A stretch of 64,000 nt of DNA from Gammaproteobacteria bacterium (GTDB lineage: Bacteria; Gemmatimonadota; Gemmatimonadetes; Longimicrobiales; Gaopeijiaceae): positions 24,225-88,224 of the forward strand of contig VXNP01000070.1 of the NCBI GenBank assembly GCA_009840525.1, given 5' to 3'. A program made the translations under genes and the position numbers. Numbering within the stretch: position 1 is the first letter of the stretch; every line of letters starts with the position of its first letter. Below are positions 18,212-26,696 of this stretch, in pieces. The notes beneath the pieces are model-generated. The model saw only the letters and a list, made by a program, of their open reading frames with translations. It had not been told where the DNA came from and ran no database searches.

Positions 18212-18934
18212 TCAGGATACCAACGTGCCTATGCGCTCCCCTCTGATGGCGGCCCCGACCGCTCCTCTCTCGCCGAGATTGAGTACGATGATGGGCAGCT
18301 TGTTGTCCTTGCAGAGCGACACCGCCGGGGCATCCATGACCCCAAGTTCCCGCGCGATCACTTCCTGAAAGCTGATGCGGCGGATGAACTGCGCGGTCGG
18401 GTCCAGGAGAGGATCGGCGGTAAAGATGCCCGCCACCTTCGTGGCCTTGATGATCACGTCGGCTTCCATCTCGATCGCCCGCAGAGCGGCCGCGGTGTCG
18501 GTCGAAAAATACGGGTTCCCCGTGCCTCCGGCGAAGATCACCACCCTGCCCTTCTCCAAGTGGCGAATCGCCCGGCGGCGGATGTAGGGCTCCGCCAGCT
18601 TTTCCATGCGAAAGGCGGTCAGCACGCGCGTGGTGACGTTCTTGCGCTCGAGCAGATCCTGAAGCGCCAACGCATTGATTACGGTGGCGAGCATGCCCAT
18701 GTAGTCGGCCGTGACGCGGTCCATGCCCTGACGGCTGGCCAGCGCCCCGCGCATGATGTTGCCGCCCCCGATGACGATGCCGAGGGCCACGCCCAGGTCG
18801 GCGAGCGTCCCGATCTCGTCGGTGAGTCGGTCCACGACCGGCGGAGAGATGCCGAATCCCTCCTCTCCCGCGAGCGCTTCGCCGGAGAGCTTCAGGAGAA
18901 CCCGCGAGTACCGGAATTCCGACGAGCCGCTCAT
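18212..18934 (-). CDS. pyrH: UMP kinase
   Basis: Hexameric UMP kinase of the amino-acid-kinase fold, phosphorylating UMP to UDP in pyrimidine synthesis. The 240-residue protein shows VLLKLSGEALAGEEGFGI, the Gly-rich GIVIGGGNIMRG, the FAGGTGNPYFSTDTAAALRA nucleotide motif and AVSLCKDNKLPIIVLNL at the end. It sits between tsf and frr with 20 and 48 base gaps. Confidence 0.97.
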   Translation of the reverse strand: MSGSSEFRYSRVLLKLSGEALAGEEGFGISPPVVDRLTDEIGTLADLGVALGIVIGGGNIMRGALASRQGMDRVTADYMGMLATVINALALQDLLERKNVTTRVLTAFRMEKLAEPYIRRRAIRHLEKGRVVIFAGGTGNPYFSTDTAAALRAIEMEADVIIKATKVAGIFTADPLLDPTAQFIRRISFQEVIARELGVMDAPAVSLCKDNKLPIIVLNLGERGAVGAAIRGERIGTLVS

Positions 18935-18954
18935 CGTCCCGCGGGCGTGCGCCG

Positions 18955-19554
18955 TCAGCCGCGCTGCCCGACCGCGAACCTCGAGAAGCGGGCGACTTCG
19001 ATCTTCTCACCGGTTTTCGCCGATACCTCGGTCACGAGTTCGCCGATGGTCCGGGCCGTGTCCTTGATGAAGGGCTGCTCCAGCAGCACCTGATCCTTGT
19101 AGAAGGCCTTCAGCTTCCCCTGGACGATCATGTCCTGAATGCGTTCCGGCTTCCCCTGGGCGCGCACCTGCTCCCGGTAGACCGCCTTCTCACGCTCGAC
19201 CACATCCTGCGGCAGATCTTCCGCGCGCACGGCAATCGGGTCCTGGGAGGCGATGTGCAGGGCGATGTCCTTGGCCAGCGCCCGGAAGTCGTCCGTGTTG
19301 GCGACGAAGTCGGTCTCGCAGTTGACTTCGACGATGACGCCCACCCTTCGGTCGAAGTGGACGTAGCTGCCGATGGTTCCCTGGTTCGTATCCCTGCCCG
19401 CTCGCTTCGAAACCTTCGCCGCACCCCTGGCACGGAGGAGATCGACCGCGGCCTCGAGATCGCCTCCCGTCTCTTCGAGAGCGCGCTTGCAATCCATCAT
19501 GCCCCCGCCTGTACGGTCGCGCAGGGCCTTCACCATCTTTGCGGGAATCGTCAT
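18955..19554 (-). CDS. tsf: Translation elongation factor Ts
   Basis: Guanine-nucleotide exchange factor for EF-Tu. The 199-residue form is the short type also seen in Thermus and some other phyla. The N-terminal UBA-like helix set (VKALRDRTGGGMMDCKRALEE) and the EF-Tu contact VNCETDFVANTDDF are present, followed by the C-terminal AKTGEKIEVARFSRF. It follows rpsB by about 114 bases, a larger gap than elsewhere in the operon; a second promoter or a processing site could lie there. Confidence 0.96.
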   Translation of the reverse strand: MTIPAKMVKALRDRTGGGMMDCKRALEETGGDLEAAVDLLRARGAAKVSKRAGRDTNQGTIGSYVHFDRRVGVIVEVNCETDFVANTDDFRALAKDIALHIASQDPIAVRAEDLPQDVVEREKAVYREQVRAQGKPERIQDMIVQGKLKAFYKDQVLLEQPFIKDTARTIGELVTEVSAKTGEKIEVARFSRFAVGQRG

Positions 19555-19668
19555 ATGGAGTATCCGCCTGGTGGTCGTTTCGAGGTTCCGGGACGCGGGA
19601 TCCGGTGGCGACGCTTTCCCGCGACCCTCGTCCGTACTCCCTGTCCCGGCACTCGCCGGCAGGAAGGA

Positions 19669-20691
19669 TCAGCTGGTCCGGGACGCTACCGGCTTGGGAG
19701 GCGCGCGCCGGACCCGGGACGGCTCCGGTTCGGCTTCCTGGCTGGTCGACGGCTTCGCGGGCTCTCCGCCGGAATCCGATTGGGCCGCCTCGCGCCCCGG
19801 CTTCCTGACCAGAACGCGGGCCCTCCTCACTCGCTTTTGCGAATCCCCTCGACCGCTGCCCGTCTGGCGTTCCGCGATGACGCCCGGACGGGGCCGGCGG
19901 CGCGCTCGACGGCGCGGATGCTCCTCCACCGCGGCGGCCTTCTCGCCTGTCTCGGTCGAATACGTCGTGGCCTCCAGGTCCTCCACCCGACGGCGTTCAT
20001 CTTCCGGCACCTCTTTGCGGGCCTGGCTGATGGCCTCGGCGATGGCTCCGCTGATCAGGCTGACCGAACGTATCGCGTCGTCGTTGCCCGGAATCGGGTA
20101 GGTGATGAGATCCGGATCGGCGTTGGTGTCGGTGATGGCGATGATCGGGATACCGAGCCGGTGGGCCTCCCTGACCGCGATCGCTTCGCGCCGGGCATCG
20201 ACGACGAAGATGGCGCCGGGGAGCCGGGTCATGTCCTTCACCCCGGAAAAGTACTTCTCCAACTTCAGCCGCTCGCGCTCGAGCAGAAGGCGTTCCTTCT
20301 TGGTGTAGAACTCGAAGGCGTTCTCCTCCTGCCCCCGCTCCAGCTCCTTCAAGCGACGGATCTGGCGACGAATGGTCTGGAAGTTGGTGAGCATGCCGCC
20401 CAGCCAGCGCTCCGTCACGAACAGGCTGCGGGACCGGGCGGCGTCTTCCTCAATGATTCCGCGCAACTGCGGCTTGGTGCAGACGAACAGTAGGCGTTCG
20501 CCCGAAAGCACCAGTTGGCGTGCGATCTTCCGGGCCGTGATCAGCCGATCGAACGTCTTGCGCAGGTCGATGATATGGATGCCGTTCCGCTCCGTGAAGA
20601 TGAAACGGCGCATCTTGGGGTTCCATCGGCGCGTCTGGTGTCCGAAGTGGACCCCGGCCTCAAGCATCTGGTTCAGAGAAACCTGCTCCAT
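19669..20691 (-). CDS. rpsB: 30S ribosomal protein S2 with long basic C-terminal extension
   Basis: Ribosomal protein S2 of the 30S head-platform junction. Residues 1-235 match the family: MEQVSLNQMLEAGVHFGHQTRRWNPKM, KTFDRLITARKIARQL, TERWLGGMLTNFQTIRRQI and GIPIIAITDTNADPDLITYPIPGNDDA. Most S2 proteins end soon after this point at 230-260 residues. This one continues about 100 residues to 340. The tail is rich in Arg, Pro, Ser and Glu with repeated RRRARRRPRP-like clusters and no predicted fold. The third-position pattern stays coding-like, so I take the tail as genuine. Confidence 0.96.
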   Translation of the reverse strand: MEQVSLNQMLEAGVHFGHQTRRWNPKMRRFIFTERNGIHIIDLRKTFDRLITARKIARQLVLSGERLLFVCTKPQLRGIIEEDAARSRSLFVTERWLGGMLTNFQTIRRQIRRLKELERGQEENAFEFYTKKERLLLERERLKLEKYFSGVKDMTRLPGAIFVVDARREAIAVREAHRLGIPIIAITDTNADPDLITYPIPGNDDAIRSVSLISGAIAEAISQARKEVPEDERRRVEDLEATTYSTETGEKAAAVEEHPRRRARRRPRPGVIAERQTGSGRGDSQKRVRRARVLVRKPGREAAQSDSGGEPAKPSTSQEAEPEPSRVRRAPPKPVASRTS

Positions 20692-20714
20692 GCGTCTCCA
20701 GGCAGTCCTCGGGT

Positions 20715-21110
20715 TTATCGCTTGCTGAACTGGAAGCGCTTGCGGGCCTTCGGACGGCCGGGCTTCTTGCGCTCCACCTTGCGCGGATCACGTGAGAGGA
20801 ACCCGCCCTGGCGAAGCGGGCCCATCGCGTCTTCGTCTTCCTCGACCAGCGCCCGGGCAACGCCCAGGCGGATGGCGTCGGCCTGACCGGTCATCCCGCC
20901 CCCGTGTACGCGCACGACGACATCGAAGCGGGCGTCGGCGTCAACGACCTGCATCGGTTCGGTGGCGCGTTTGCGATGCACCAGCCGCGGAAAATAGTCG
21001 TCCAGTTCCCGGCCGTTGATCAGCCACCTTCCGATTCCCGGTCGCAGCATGATGCGCGCAACGCTGCTCTTGCGCCGGCCTACGGCCTGAACCTGTTCTA
21101 CGTATGGCAA
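20715..21110 (-). CDS. rpsI: 30S ribosomal protein S9
   Basis: S9, whose C-terminal tail reaches the ribosomal P site. Starting at TTG 21110, the product is 131 residues, the normal length, beginning LPYVEQVQAVGRRKSSVARI. A GAGGT Shine-Dalgarno sequence lies about 10 bases upstream. The frame also extends to an ATG at 21155 inside rplM, but that adds 15 non-conserved residues. Conserved marks are VGRRKSSVARIML, GGGMTGQADAIRLGVARAL, RDPRKVERKKPGRPKARKRFQFSKR. It follows rplM by 13 bases. Confidence 0.94.
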   Translation of the reverse strand: MPYVEQVQAVGRRKSSVARIMLRPGIGRWLINGRELDDYFPRLVHRKRATEPMQVVDADARFDVVVRVHGGGMTGQADAIRLGVARALVEEDEDAMGPLRQGGFLSRDPRKVERKKPGRPKARKRFQFSKR

Positions 21111-21123
21111 TGAACCCGTGACC

Positions 21124-21552
21124 TCAGAACGTGAGTGGGCGCGGACGCTGGCCATGATGAGGATGCTCGGCCCCGGCGTAGACGCGCAGCCGGCGGCGGA
21201 GTCGGCGACCCAGGCGTGCTTTCGGGAGCATGCCGCGTACGGCGCGCTCGATCACCCGCTCGGGATGCCGCTCCAGCATCGTCCTGAAGGGGATATGGCG
21301 CCCGCCGCCCATGTAGCCGGAATGACGAAAGTAGGTCTTCTGCGCCGCCTTGTTGCCGGTGAGCCTCACGCGGGCGGCGTTGATCACCACCACGTTGTCC
21401 CCCGTGTCCAGATGAGGCGTGAAGATGGGCTTGTGCTTGCCGCGCAGCACCCGCGCGATCTGCGCCGCCAGGCGCCCCAACGGCTGTCCCGCGGCATCAA
21501 CCACCCACCACTGGTGCTCAATGTCGCGCGCCCTTGGCGTATATGTCTTCAC
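21124..21552 (-). CDS. rplM: 50S ribosomal protein L13
   Basis: L13, an early-assembly protein of the large subunit. GTG at 21552 gives 142 residues starting VKTYTPRARDIEHQWWVVDA, which is the usual length and N-terminus; the frame to 21642 adds a Ser/Arg-rich leader with no homology. Conserved segments include GQPLGRLAAQIARVLRGKHK, HLDTGDNVVVINA, KTYFRHSGYMGG and ERAVRGMLPK. It is the first gene of the long minus-strand ribosomal and envelope series. Confidence 0.95.
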   Translation of the reverse strand: MKTYTPRARDIEHQWWVVDAAGQPLGRLAAQIARVLRGKHKPIFTPHLDTGDNVVVINAARVRLTGNKAAQKTYFRHSGYMGGGRHIPFRTMLERHPERVIERAVRGMLPKARLGRRLRRRLRVYAGAEHPHHGQRPRPLTF

Positions 21553-21683
21553 GTAGGGTTCACCCGCGATTCGCCGGGGAGACGTTCTTCCGCGGTCTCG
21601 CCCTCGCGTCGAGCCCACGGAGTAGAGCAACAAAGCAGTCAAGGGTATCAGAGAGGCCGCATGGTGTCAACCAGAGCCCGCGT

Positions 21684-22478
21684 CTAACGGACAATCCCTC
21701 CGATCCTGCCCCAGCGCACGTCCTTCACCCACGCAGCCTCCTCGTCGGAGGACGGGTCGAAGGAGTAGTAGACGAACCACGGCCGGCCGCGGACCGACTT
21801 CTTGTCGACAAATCCCCAGTAGCGCGAGTCTTCGCTGTTGTCGCGGTTGTCCCCGAGGACGAAGTAGCCGCCGTCCGGAAGCCGGATCGGACCCCAGTTG
21901 TCCCGCGTCGGCCGGTAGGACGCCGGGTCGCGGCCGTCGGCGAGGAAATCGGCCTGCCACGCCATGTCGGGATGAAATTCGTCACGCCGCGGATCCACGT
22001 GGCGAACGTAGGGCTCGTCGAGCTGCACCTCGTTCAGGTACAGCTTCTTGGCCCGCATCTGGAGGACGTCCCCAGGCACCCCGATCACGCGCTTCACATA
22101 GTTCTTTCCGGGGTCGTGCGGGGGCGTGAACACGATGACATCGCGCCGCTCGATCTCCGCGAATGCTGGAAGGTGCAGCGCCGTCCCCGGAACCTCGGCG
22201 CCGTACACCGCCTTGTTGACCACCAGGAAGTCGCCGACCAGCAAGGTGTTCTCCATGGAGGCGGTGGGAATCGTGAAGGCCTCCACCAGAAATGCTCTGA
22301 TGATCAGGAACAGCGCGAATGCGATCAGGACCGACCGGCACCACTCCCACGCCTTCCGGGTCAGCGACTTCAAGGGTGCCTCCGCCGCCGGTTCGGAGTC
22401 GCGTCCGCCATCGTCCGCCCCGTCACCGGTCCGCAGCCGATCTCCCCGTTCTCCGTCCCGTCCCGCTGCCCGCCTCAC
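21684..22478 (-). CDS. lepB: Signal peptidase I
   Basis: Removes signal peptides from secreted proteins at the outer face of the cytoplasmic membrane. The 264-residue protein has a charged 40-residue cytoplasmic lead, one TM helix (about 49-66), the nucleophile Ser74 in IPTASMENTLLVGD and general base Lys129 in NYVKRVIGVPGD. The late box GGYFVLGDNRDNSEDSRYWG follows. The ATG overlaps the stop of the upstream response regulator by 4 bases. The N-terminal 35 residues are Gly/Asp/Arg-rich and probably disordered. Confidence 0.95.
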   Translation of the reverse strand: MRRAAGRDGERGDRLRTGDGADDGGRDSEPAAEAPLKSLTRKAWEWCRSVLIAFALFLIIRAFLVEAFTIPTASMENTLLVGDFLVVNKAVYGAEVPGTALHLPAFAEIERRDVIVFTPPHDPGKNYVKRVIGVPGDVLQMRAKKLYLNEVQLDEPYVRHVDPRRDEFHPDMAWQADFLADGRDPASYRPTRDNWGPIRLPDGGYFVLGDNRDNSEDSRYWGFVDKKSVRGRPWFVYYSFDPSSDEEAAWVKDVRWGRIGGIVR

Positions 22479-23830
22479 GACTCCCGCTCCAGCCCGTACT
22501 TGTTGATCTTCTTGTAGAGGTTGGAGCGCGGCATGCCCGCCGACCGGGCGGTCTCGGTGATGTTCCAGTCGTGCTCGCGCAGCTTGTGCTCGATGAACGC
22601 CCGCTCCGCGCGGTCCTTGAAGTCGGCGAAGGAAGGTGCGGCCAGAAGTTGGCGGACGACCGCGCCGGGGCTGCCTCCGGAGAGCAGTCGGACGTCCTTC
22701 GTGCGGATCTCGTCGCCCTCCGAGAGAATCAGGAAGCGCTCCACGGCGTTGCGCAGTTGGCGCACGTTGCCCGGCCAGTCCATCGCCTTGAGCCGGTTCA
22801 GGGCACCCTCGGTGAAGTACTTCCGGGATGCCCGCCCGGTCCGCACCATCAGCGTGGTGAAGTGCTTCACGAGCATGGGAATATCACAACGTCGCTCGCG
22901 AAGCGGAGGAAGCTCGATGGGAACGACGTTGAGACGATAGTAGAGATCCTCCCGGAACCGGTCGTTCCTGATCTCTTCGGCGAGGTCCTTGTTGGTGGCC
23001 GCGATGACGCGCACGTCCACCTGCAAGGTCCGGGAGCCTCCCACGCGGACCACGACACCCTGCTCCAGGACGCGCAGCACCTTCGCCTGGGCGGCGAAGG
23101 ACATGTCTCCGATCTCGTCCAGGAAGAGTGTGCCGCCGTCGGCCTGCTCGAACTTCCCCGCGCGGTCCGCCACCGCCCCGGTAAACGACCCCTTCATGTG
23201 GCCGAAGAGCTCCGATTCGATGAGTTCCGAGGGGATGGCGGCGCAGTTCACTTCCACGAACGGCCGGTCGCGCCGGTCCGACAGCCTGTGGACCGCCCGG
23301 GCCACGAGCTCCTTCCCCGTGCCGTTCTCGCCGGTGATGAGCACGCGCGCCCGGGTCGGCGCCACCTTCTCGATACGCATCAGCATCTGATGAATCCGGG
23401 GCGAGGAACCGACGATTTCGTACCGGCTCTCCACTTCGGTCTGAAGCGATTCGACGCTGCGCTTGAGCCCGTGCATGTCGAGAGCGTTGCGCAGGGTAAC
23501 GAACAGGCGCGCCGTGTCGAGGGGCTTCTCCAGGAAGTCATACGCGCCCCTGCGCGTGGCCTCCACGGCAGTATCGATGTTGCCGTGCCCGCTGATCATG
23601 ATCACCGGGGTGCGGGAGTCCAGCTTCCTCATCCTCGACAGGACTTCCAGGCCGTCCATCTCCGGCATCTTGACATCGAGAAAGACGACATCGGGATTGT
23701 CGTCGACGAGGCGCTCGAGGCCGACGGGGCCGTTGGGGGCGACCGTCACGCGATGCGACTCGTACTCGAAGACCTGACGCAGCGCGCCGCTGACCGAGGC
23801 GTCGTCGTCGACGATCAGGATGTGTGCCAT
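22475..23830 (-). CDS. Sigma54-dependent response regulator, NtrC/NtrX type
   Basis: A 451-residue bacterial enhancer-binding protein. The receiver domain (1-120) carries the acidic pocket VDDD and phosphoacceptor Asp52 in VVFLDVKMPEMDG. The AAA+ domain (about 140-375) shows Walker A ITGENGTGKE, the sigma54 contact loop as GSFTGA (Ser for the usual first Ala), Walker B GGTLFLDEIGDM and LNVVPIELPPLRER. The C-terminal Fis-type helix-turn-helix is NITETARSAGMPRSNLYKKI. Its partner is not adjacent; the NtrY-like kinase at 41-45 kb is the natural candidate but 18 kb away. It is coupled to lepB. Confidence 0.93.
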   Translation of the reverse strand: MAHILIVDDDASVSGALRQVFEYESHRVTVAPNGPVGLERLVDDNPDVVFLDVKMPEMDGLEVLSRMRKLDSRTPVIMISGHGNIDTAVEATRRGAYDFLEKPLDTARLFVTLRNALDMHGLKRSVESLQTEVESRYEIVGSSPRIHQMLMRIEKVAPTRARVLITGENGTGKELVARAVHRLSDRRDRPFVEVNCAAIPSELIESELFGHMKGSFTGAVADRAGKFEQADGGTLFLDEIGDMSFAAQAKVLRVLEQGVVVRVGGSRTLQVDVRVIAATNKDLAEEIRNDRFREDLYYRLNVVPIELPPLRERRCDIPMLVKHFTTLMVRTGRASRKYFTEGALNRLKAMDWPGNVRQLRNAVERFLILSEGDEIRTKDVRLLSGGSPGAVVRQLLAAPSFADFKDRAERAFIEHKLREHDWNITETARSAGMPRSNLYKKINKYGLERES

Positions 23831-23880
23831 GAAGTCGCGTCAGGGGCGGAGCATCGGGGGTCTTGCGCGGATCATGGTCA

Positions 23881-24465
23881 TCAGCCGTTGGGCTGCGCCG
23901 ATTCCGGCGTCTCGAGCGCCGCCGAGGATACGACGCTGTAGCGGGCTCCGGTGCGGGAGAGATGACTGCGCATGAGTTCCACCGACGTCACGTCGATGTG
24001 ATGGCGGAAGTCCAGGTCGGCAACCAGGGCGTCCAGTCCGCGGAAGGCGCCCGCGCCGGTCTCCGCCCTGGCGCGGCCCACGGTGATGTGAGGATGGAAG
24101 GCGCTCGTCTCCCGGCTGAAGCCCAGGCTGGCCAATCCCCACTCCACATCCTGTTTCAGACAGCGCAGGGCGAGGACCGGCTCCACCCCGGCCCACAGCA
24201 CCGTTGGGCGGCGAATCGTGGGAAAGGCGCCGAAGCCGCGGATCTCCATCGAGAAGGACCGGTTCTTGCCTCCGACTTCGTCGATCGCTTCCGACACGCG
24301 GGGCGTAAGGTCCGGATGTGGATTCCCCAGGAACTTGAGGGTCAGGTGATACGTTTCGGGATCCAGCCACCGCACCGGCAACCCGGCTTCCCTGAGGGGC
24401 CGAGCGGCGTCGTACACGCCTTCCTTCGCGCCATCGGAGAGATTCAGCGCGATGAACAGTCGCAT
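23881..24465 (-). CDS. thpR: RNA 2',3'-cyclic phosphodiesterase (2'-5' RNA ligase family)
   Basis: A 194-residue two-histidine phosphoesterase that hydrolyses 2',3'-cyclic RNA ends and in vitro ligates tRNA halves. Both catalytic HxTx tetrapeptides are present: His40-Leu-Thr42 in YHLTLKFLG and His126-Ile-Thr128 in HPHITVGRA. The N-terminus [11 protein letters not shown] is typical. It is first in the thpR-regulator-lepB minus-strand set, 50 bases before the regulator, and divergent from fhs. Confidence 0.93.
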   Translation of the reverse strand: MRLFIALNLSDGAKEGVYDAARPLREAGLPVRWLDPETYHLTLKFLGNPHPDLTPRVSEAIDEVGGKNRSFSMEIRGFGAFPTIRRPTVLWAGVEPVLALRCLKQDVEWGLASLGFSRETSAFHPHITVGRARAETGAGAFRGLDALVADLDFRHHIDVTSVELMRSHLSRTGARYSVVSSAALETPESAQPNG

Positions 24466-24477
24466 GCGGGACTCTTG

Positions 24478-24488
24478 AAAGGAGGTGG
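24478..24488 (+). promoter_or_regulatory. Near-perfect Shine-Dalgarno sequence upstream of fhs
   Basis: AAAGGAGGTGG on the plus strand matches the complement of the 16S rRNA 3' end over its full length. Seven bases downstream, at 24496, is a TTG that is in frame with fhs through to its stop; a GTG in another frame is at 24498. The site could start a 68-residue N-terminal extension of Fhs or a leader peptide, or be a chance match. The annotated fhs ATG has no comparable site. Confidence 0.4.
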
Positions 24489-24699
24489 CCGGGGATTGTG
24501 GCGCCGGCGCGCCGCGATACCGCGATTAATGTACCCGTACCCGCGGGACCGAATCAAGGAAATCAGCGTTCCCCGCCAGACTCGTTTCCTGCGCCTATTC
24601 CCAAATCAGGCCGCAGAGGAAATCTTTCTGGCGCATCCGCGAGCGCCGAGTTGTTGTGCGACGAGTCCCTCGGCACCCCGACGCCAGCGCCCCGAAACC

Positions 24700-26616
24700 A
24701 TGGATTATCCCCTGCCAATGACCGATCACGGCCGCCATACCTCGCTCCAGATTCGTTCGCCCGTCCCCTCCGACATCGAGATCGCGCAGGAAGCCCCGCT
24801 CACCTCCATCACCTCCATCGCCGCGCAACTCGGCCTCGCAGACGGGGAGCTCGAAATGCACGGATCGTACAAGGCGAAGGTGAGGCTTTCCGTGCTCGAC
24901 CGGCTCTCCGCCGTGCCGGACGGCAAGTACATCGACGTGACGGCGATAACGCCTACGCCCCTCGGCGAAGGCAAGACCACGACCACGGTGGGACTCGCCC
25001 AGGCAATGGGCGCCCACCTCGGCAAGCGCACGATCGCGTGCATCCGCCAGCCCAGCCAGGGCCCGACCTTCGGCATCAAGGGCGGAGCGGCGGGCGGCGG
25101 CTACAGCCAGGTCATCCCGATGGAGGACTTCAACCTGCACCTCACGGGCGACATCCACGCCATCACCGCGGCCAACAACCTGCTGGCGGCGGCGATCGAC
25201 ATACGGATGCTGCACGAGTCCCGCCAGAGCGACGAGCTTCTCTTCGAGCGCCTCTTTCCGGTCCGCAACGGACGGCGCTTCTTCGCCCGCGGCATGCGGG
25301 TGCGCAAGGAGAAGCTCGGCATCGCCACCACGGACCCGGACCGGATGACGCCGGAGGAGCGCAGCCGCTTCGTGCGCCTGGGCATCGATCCGGACACCAT
25401 CACCTGGCGGCGCGTGATGGATACCAACGACCGCATGCTCCGCGAGATCACGGTCGGTCAGGGTCCGGATGAATTCGGATTCACCCGCACCACCGGGTTC
25501 GACATTACGGTGGCCAGCGAGATCATGGCGATTCTCGCCCTGACCACCGACCTGGCCGACATGCGCCGAAGGCTCGGGGCCATGGTGGTGGGGGCGACGG
25601 GCGACGGCGAACCCGTAACCGCCGAGGACATCGGTGCCGCGGGCGCGCTCGCCGTCCTCATGCGCGATGCCGTTCAGCCCACGTTGATGCAGACGCTCGA
25701 GGGTACTCCCGTCTTCGTCCACGCCGGACCGTTCGCCAACATCGCGCACGGCAACAGTTCCATCATTGCCGACCGAATCGCGCTCAAGCTGAGTGACTAC
25801 GTCATCACGGAATCGGGATTCGGGGCCGACATCGGCATGGAGAAATTCTTCAACATCAAGTGCCGCTATTCCGGGCTGGCGCCCGACGCGGTGGTGCTGG
25901 TGGCCACCATCCGGGCCCTGAAGACGCATGGCGGCGGACCTCCCGTGGTGGCGGGACGGCCGCTCGACCGCGCGTACACCGAAGAGAACCTGGAGCTGCT
26001 CTCCCGGGGAATCGCCAACATGGAGCACCACATCCGTACGGCACGCAGGTTCGGAGTTCCGGTGGTGGTGGCCGTGAACCACTTCGCCACCGACACGGAT
26101 GCCGAGGTGGACCTGGTGATCCGGGCCGCACGCGCCGCCGGGGCCGTGGACGCTGTGGTCTCGAAGCACTGGGCCGCCGGAGGCGCCGGAGCGGTCGCGC
26201 TGGGCCGGGCCGTGGTGCGCGCCACCGAGCAACCCTCCGATTTCCGCTTCCTCTATCCGCTCGACCTCCCGGTTCGGGAGAAGATCGAGATCATCGCCCG
26301 CGAGGTCTACGGCGCGGACGGGGTGGAGTTCGAGCCGCTGGCCAACGAGCGCATCGACCTCTTCACGCGCCAGGGCTTCTCCGACCTGCCGATCTGCATG
26401 GCCAAGACACATCTGAGCATCAGCCACGACCCGCGCCGCAAGGGAGTGCCACGAGGATACACGCTGCCGATCCGCGACGTGCGCGCCTCCGTGGGCGCCG
26501 GGTTCCTGTATCCGCTGGTGGGTCAGATGCGCACCATGCCCGGACTGCCGACCCGTCCCTCCTTCTACGATGTCGACCTGGATCCTGACACCGGAAGGGT
26601 GATCGGTCTATTCTAA
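24700..26616 (+). CDS. fhs: Formate--tetrahydrofolate ligase
   Basis: ATP-dependent synthesis of 10-formyl-THF from formate and THF, feeding one-carbon metabolism. From ATG 24700 the protein is 638 residues; ATG 24718 is an alternative. Family marks are [17 protein letters not shown], the P-loop [52 protein letters not shown] and [19 protein letters not shown]. The C-terminal [16 protein letters not shown] completes the pattern. The frame stays open far upstream to 23863, but that part is antisense to thpR and lacks homology. It stands alone, without folD nearby. Confidence 0.95.
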   Translation: MDYPLPMTDHGRHTSLQIRSPVPSDIEIAQEAPLTSITSIAAQLGLADGELEMHGSYKAKVRLSVLDRLSAVPDGKYIDVTAITPTPLGEGKTTTTVGLAQAMGAHLGKRTIACIRQPSQGPTFGIKGGAAGGGYSQVIPMEDFNLHLTGDIHAITAANNLLAAAIDIRMLHESRQSDELLFERLFPVRNGRRFFARGMRVRKEKLGIATTDPDRMTPEERSRFVRLGIDPDTITWRRVMDTNDRMLREITVGQGPDEFGFTRTTGFDITVASEIMAILALTTDLADMRRRLGAMVVGATGDGEPVTAEDIGAAGALAVLMRDAVQPTLMQTLEGTPVFVHAGPFANIAHGNSSIIADRIALKLSDYVITESGFGADIGMEKFFNIKCRYSGLAPDAVVLVATIRALKTHGGGPPVVAGRPLDRAYTEENLELLSRGIANMEHHIRTARRFGVPVVVAVNHFATDTDAEVDLVIRAARAAGAVDAVVSKHWAAGGAGAVALGRAVVRATEQPSDFRFLYPLDLPVREKIEIIAREVYGADGVEFEPLANERIDLFTRQGFSDLPICMAKTHLSISHDPRRKGVPRGYTLPIRDVRASVGAGFLYPLVGQMRTMPGLPTRPSFYDVDLDPDTGRVIGLF

Positions 26617-26696
26617 CAGGCGCGACGACCCCCGATCGGCCATCGGCCGGACGTAGCGACTACGACAACCGCGACACCACCTCCCAGGAGGCCATG

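Noticed and set aside
24498..25472. 324-codon plus-strand frame starting at GTG after the strong Shine-Dalgarno sequence
   Set aside because: It runs out of frame through fhs and is Arg/Pro-rich. Only a short leader peptide could be real, which is covered as a finding.
24595..26427. 610-codon open frame on the minus strand
   Set aside because: Antisense to fhs, whose motifs cover the whole plus-strand frame.
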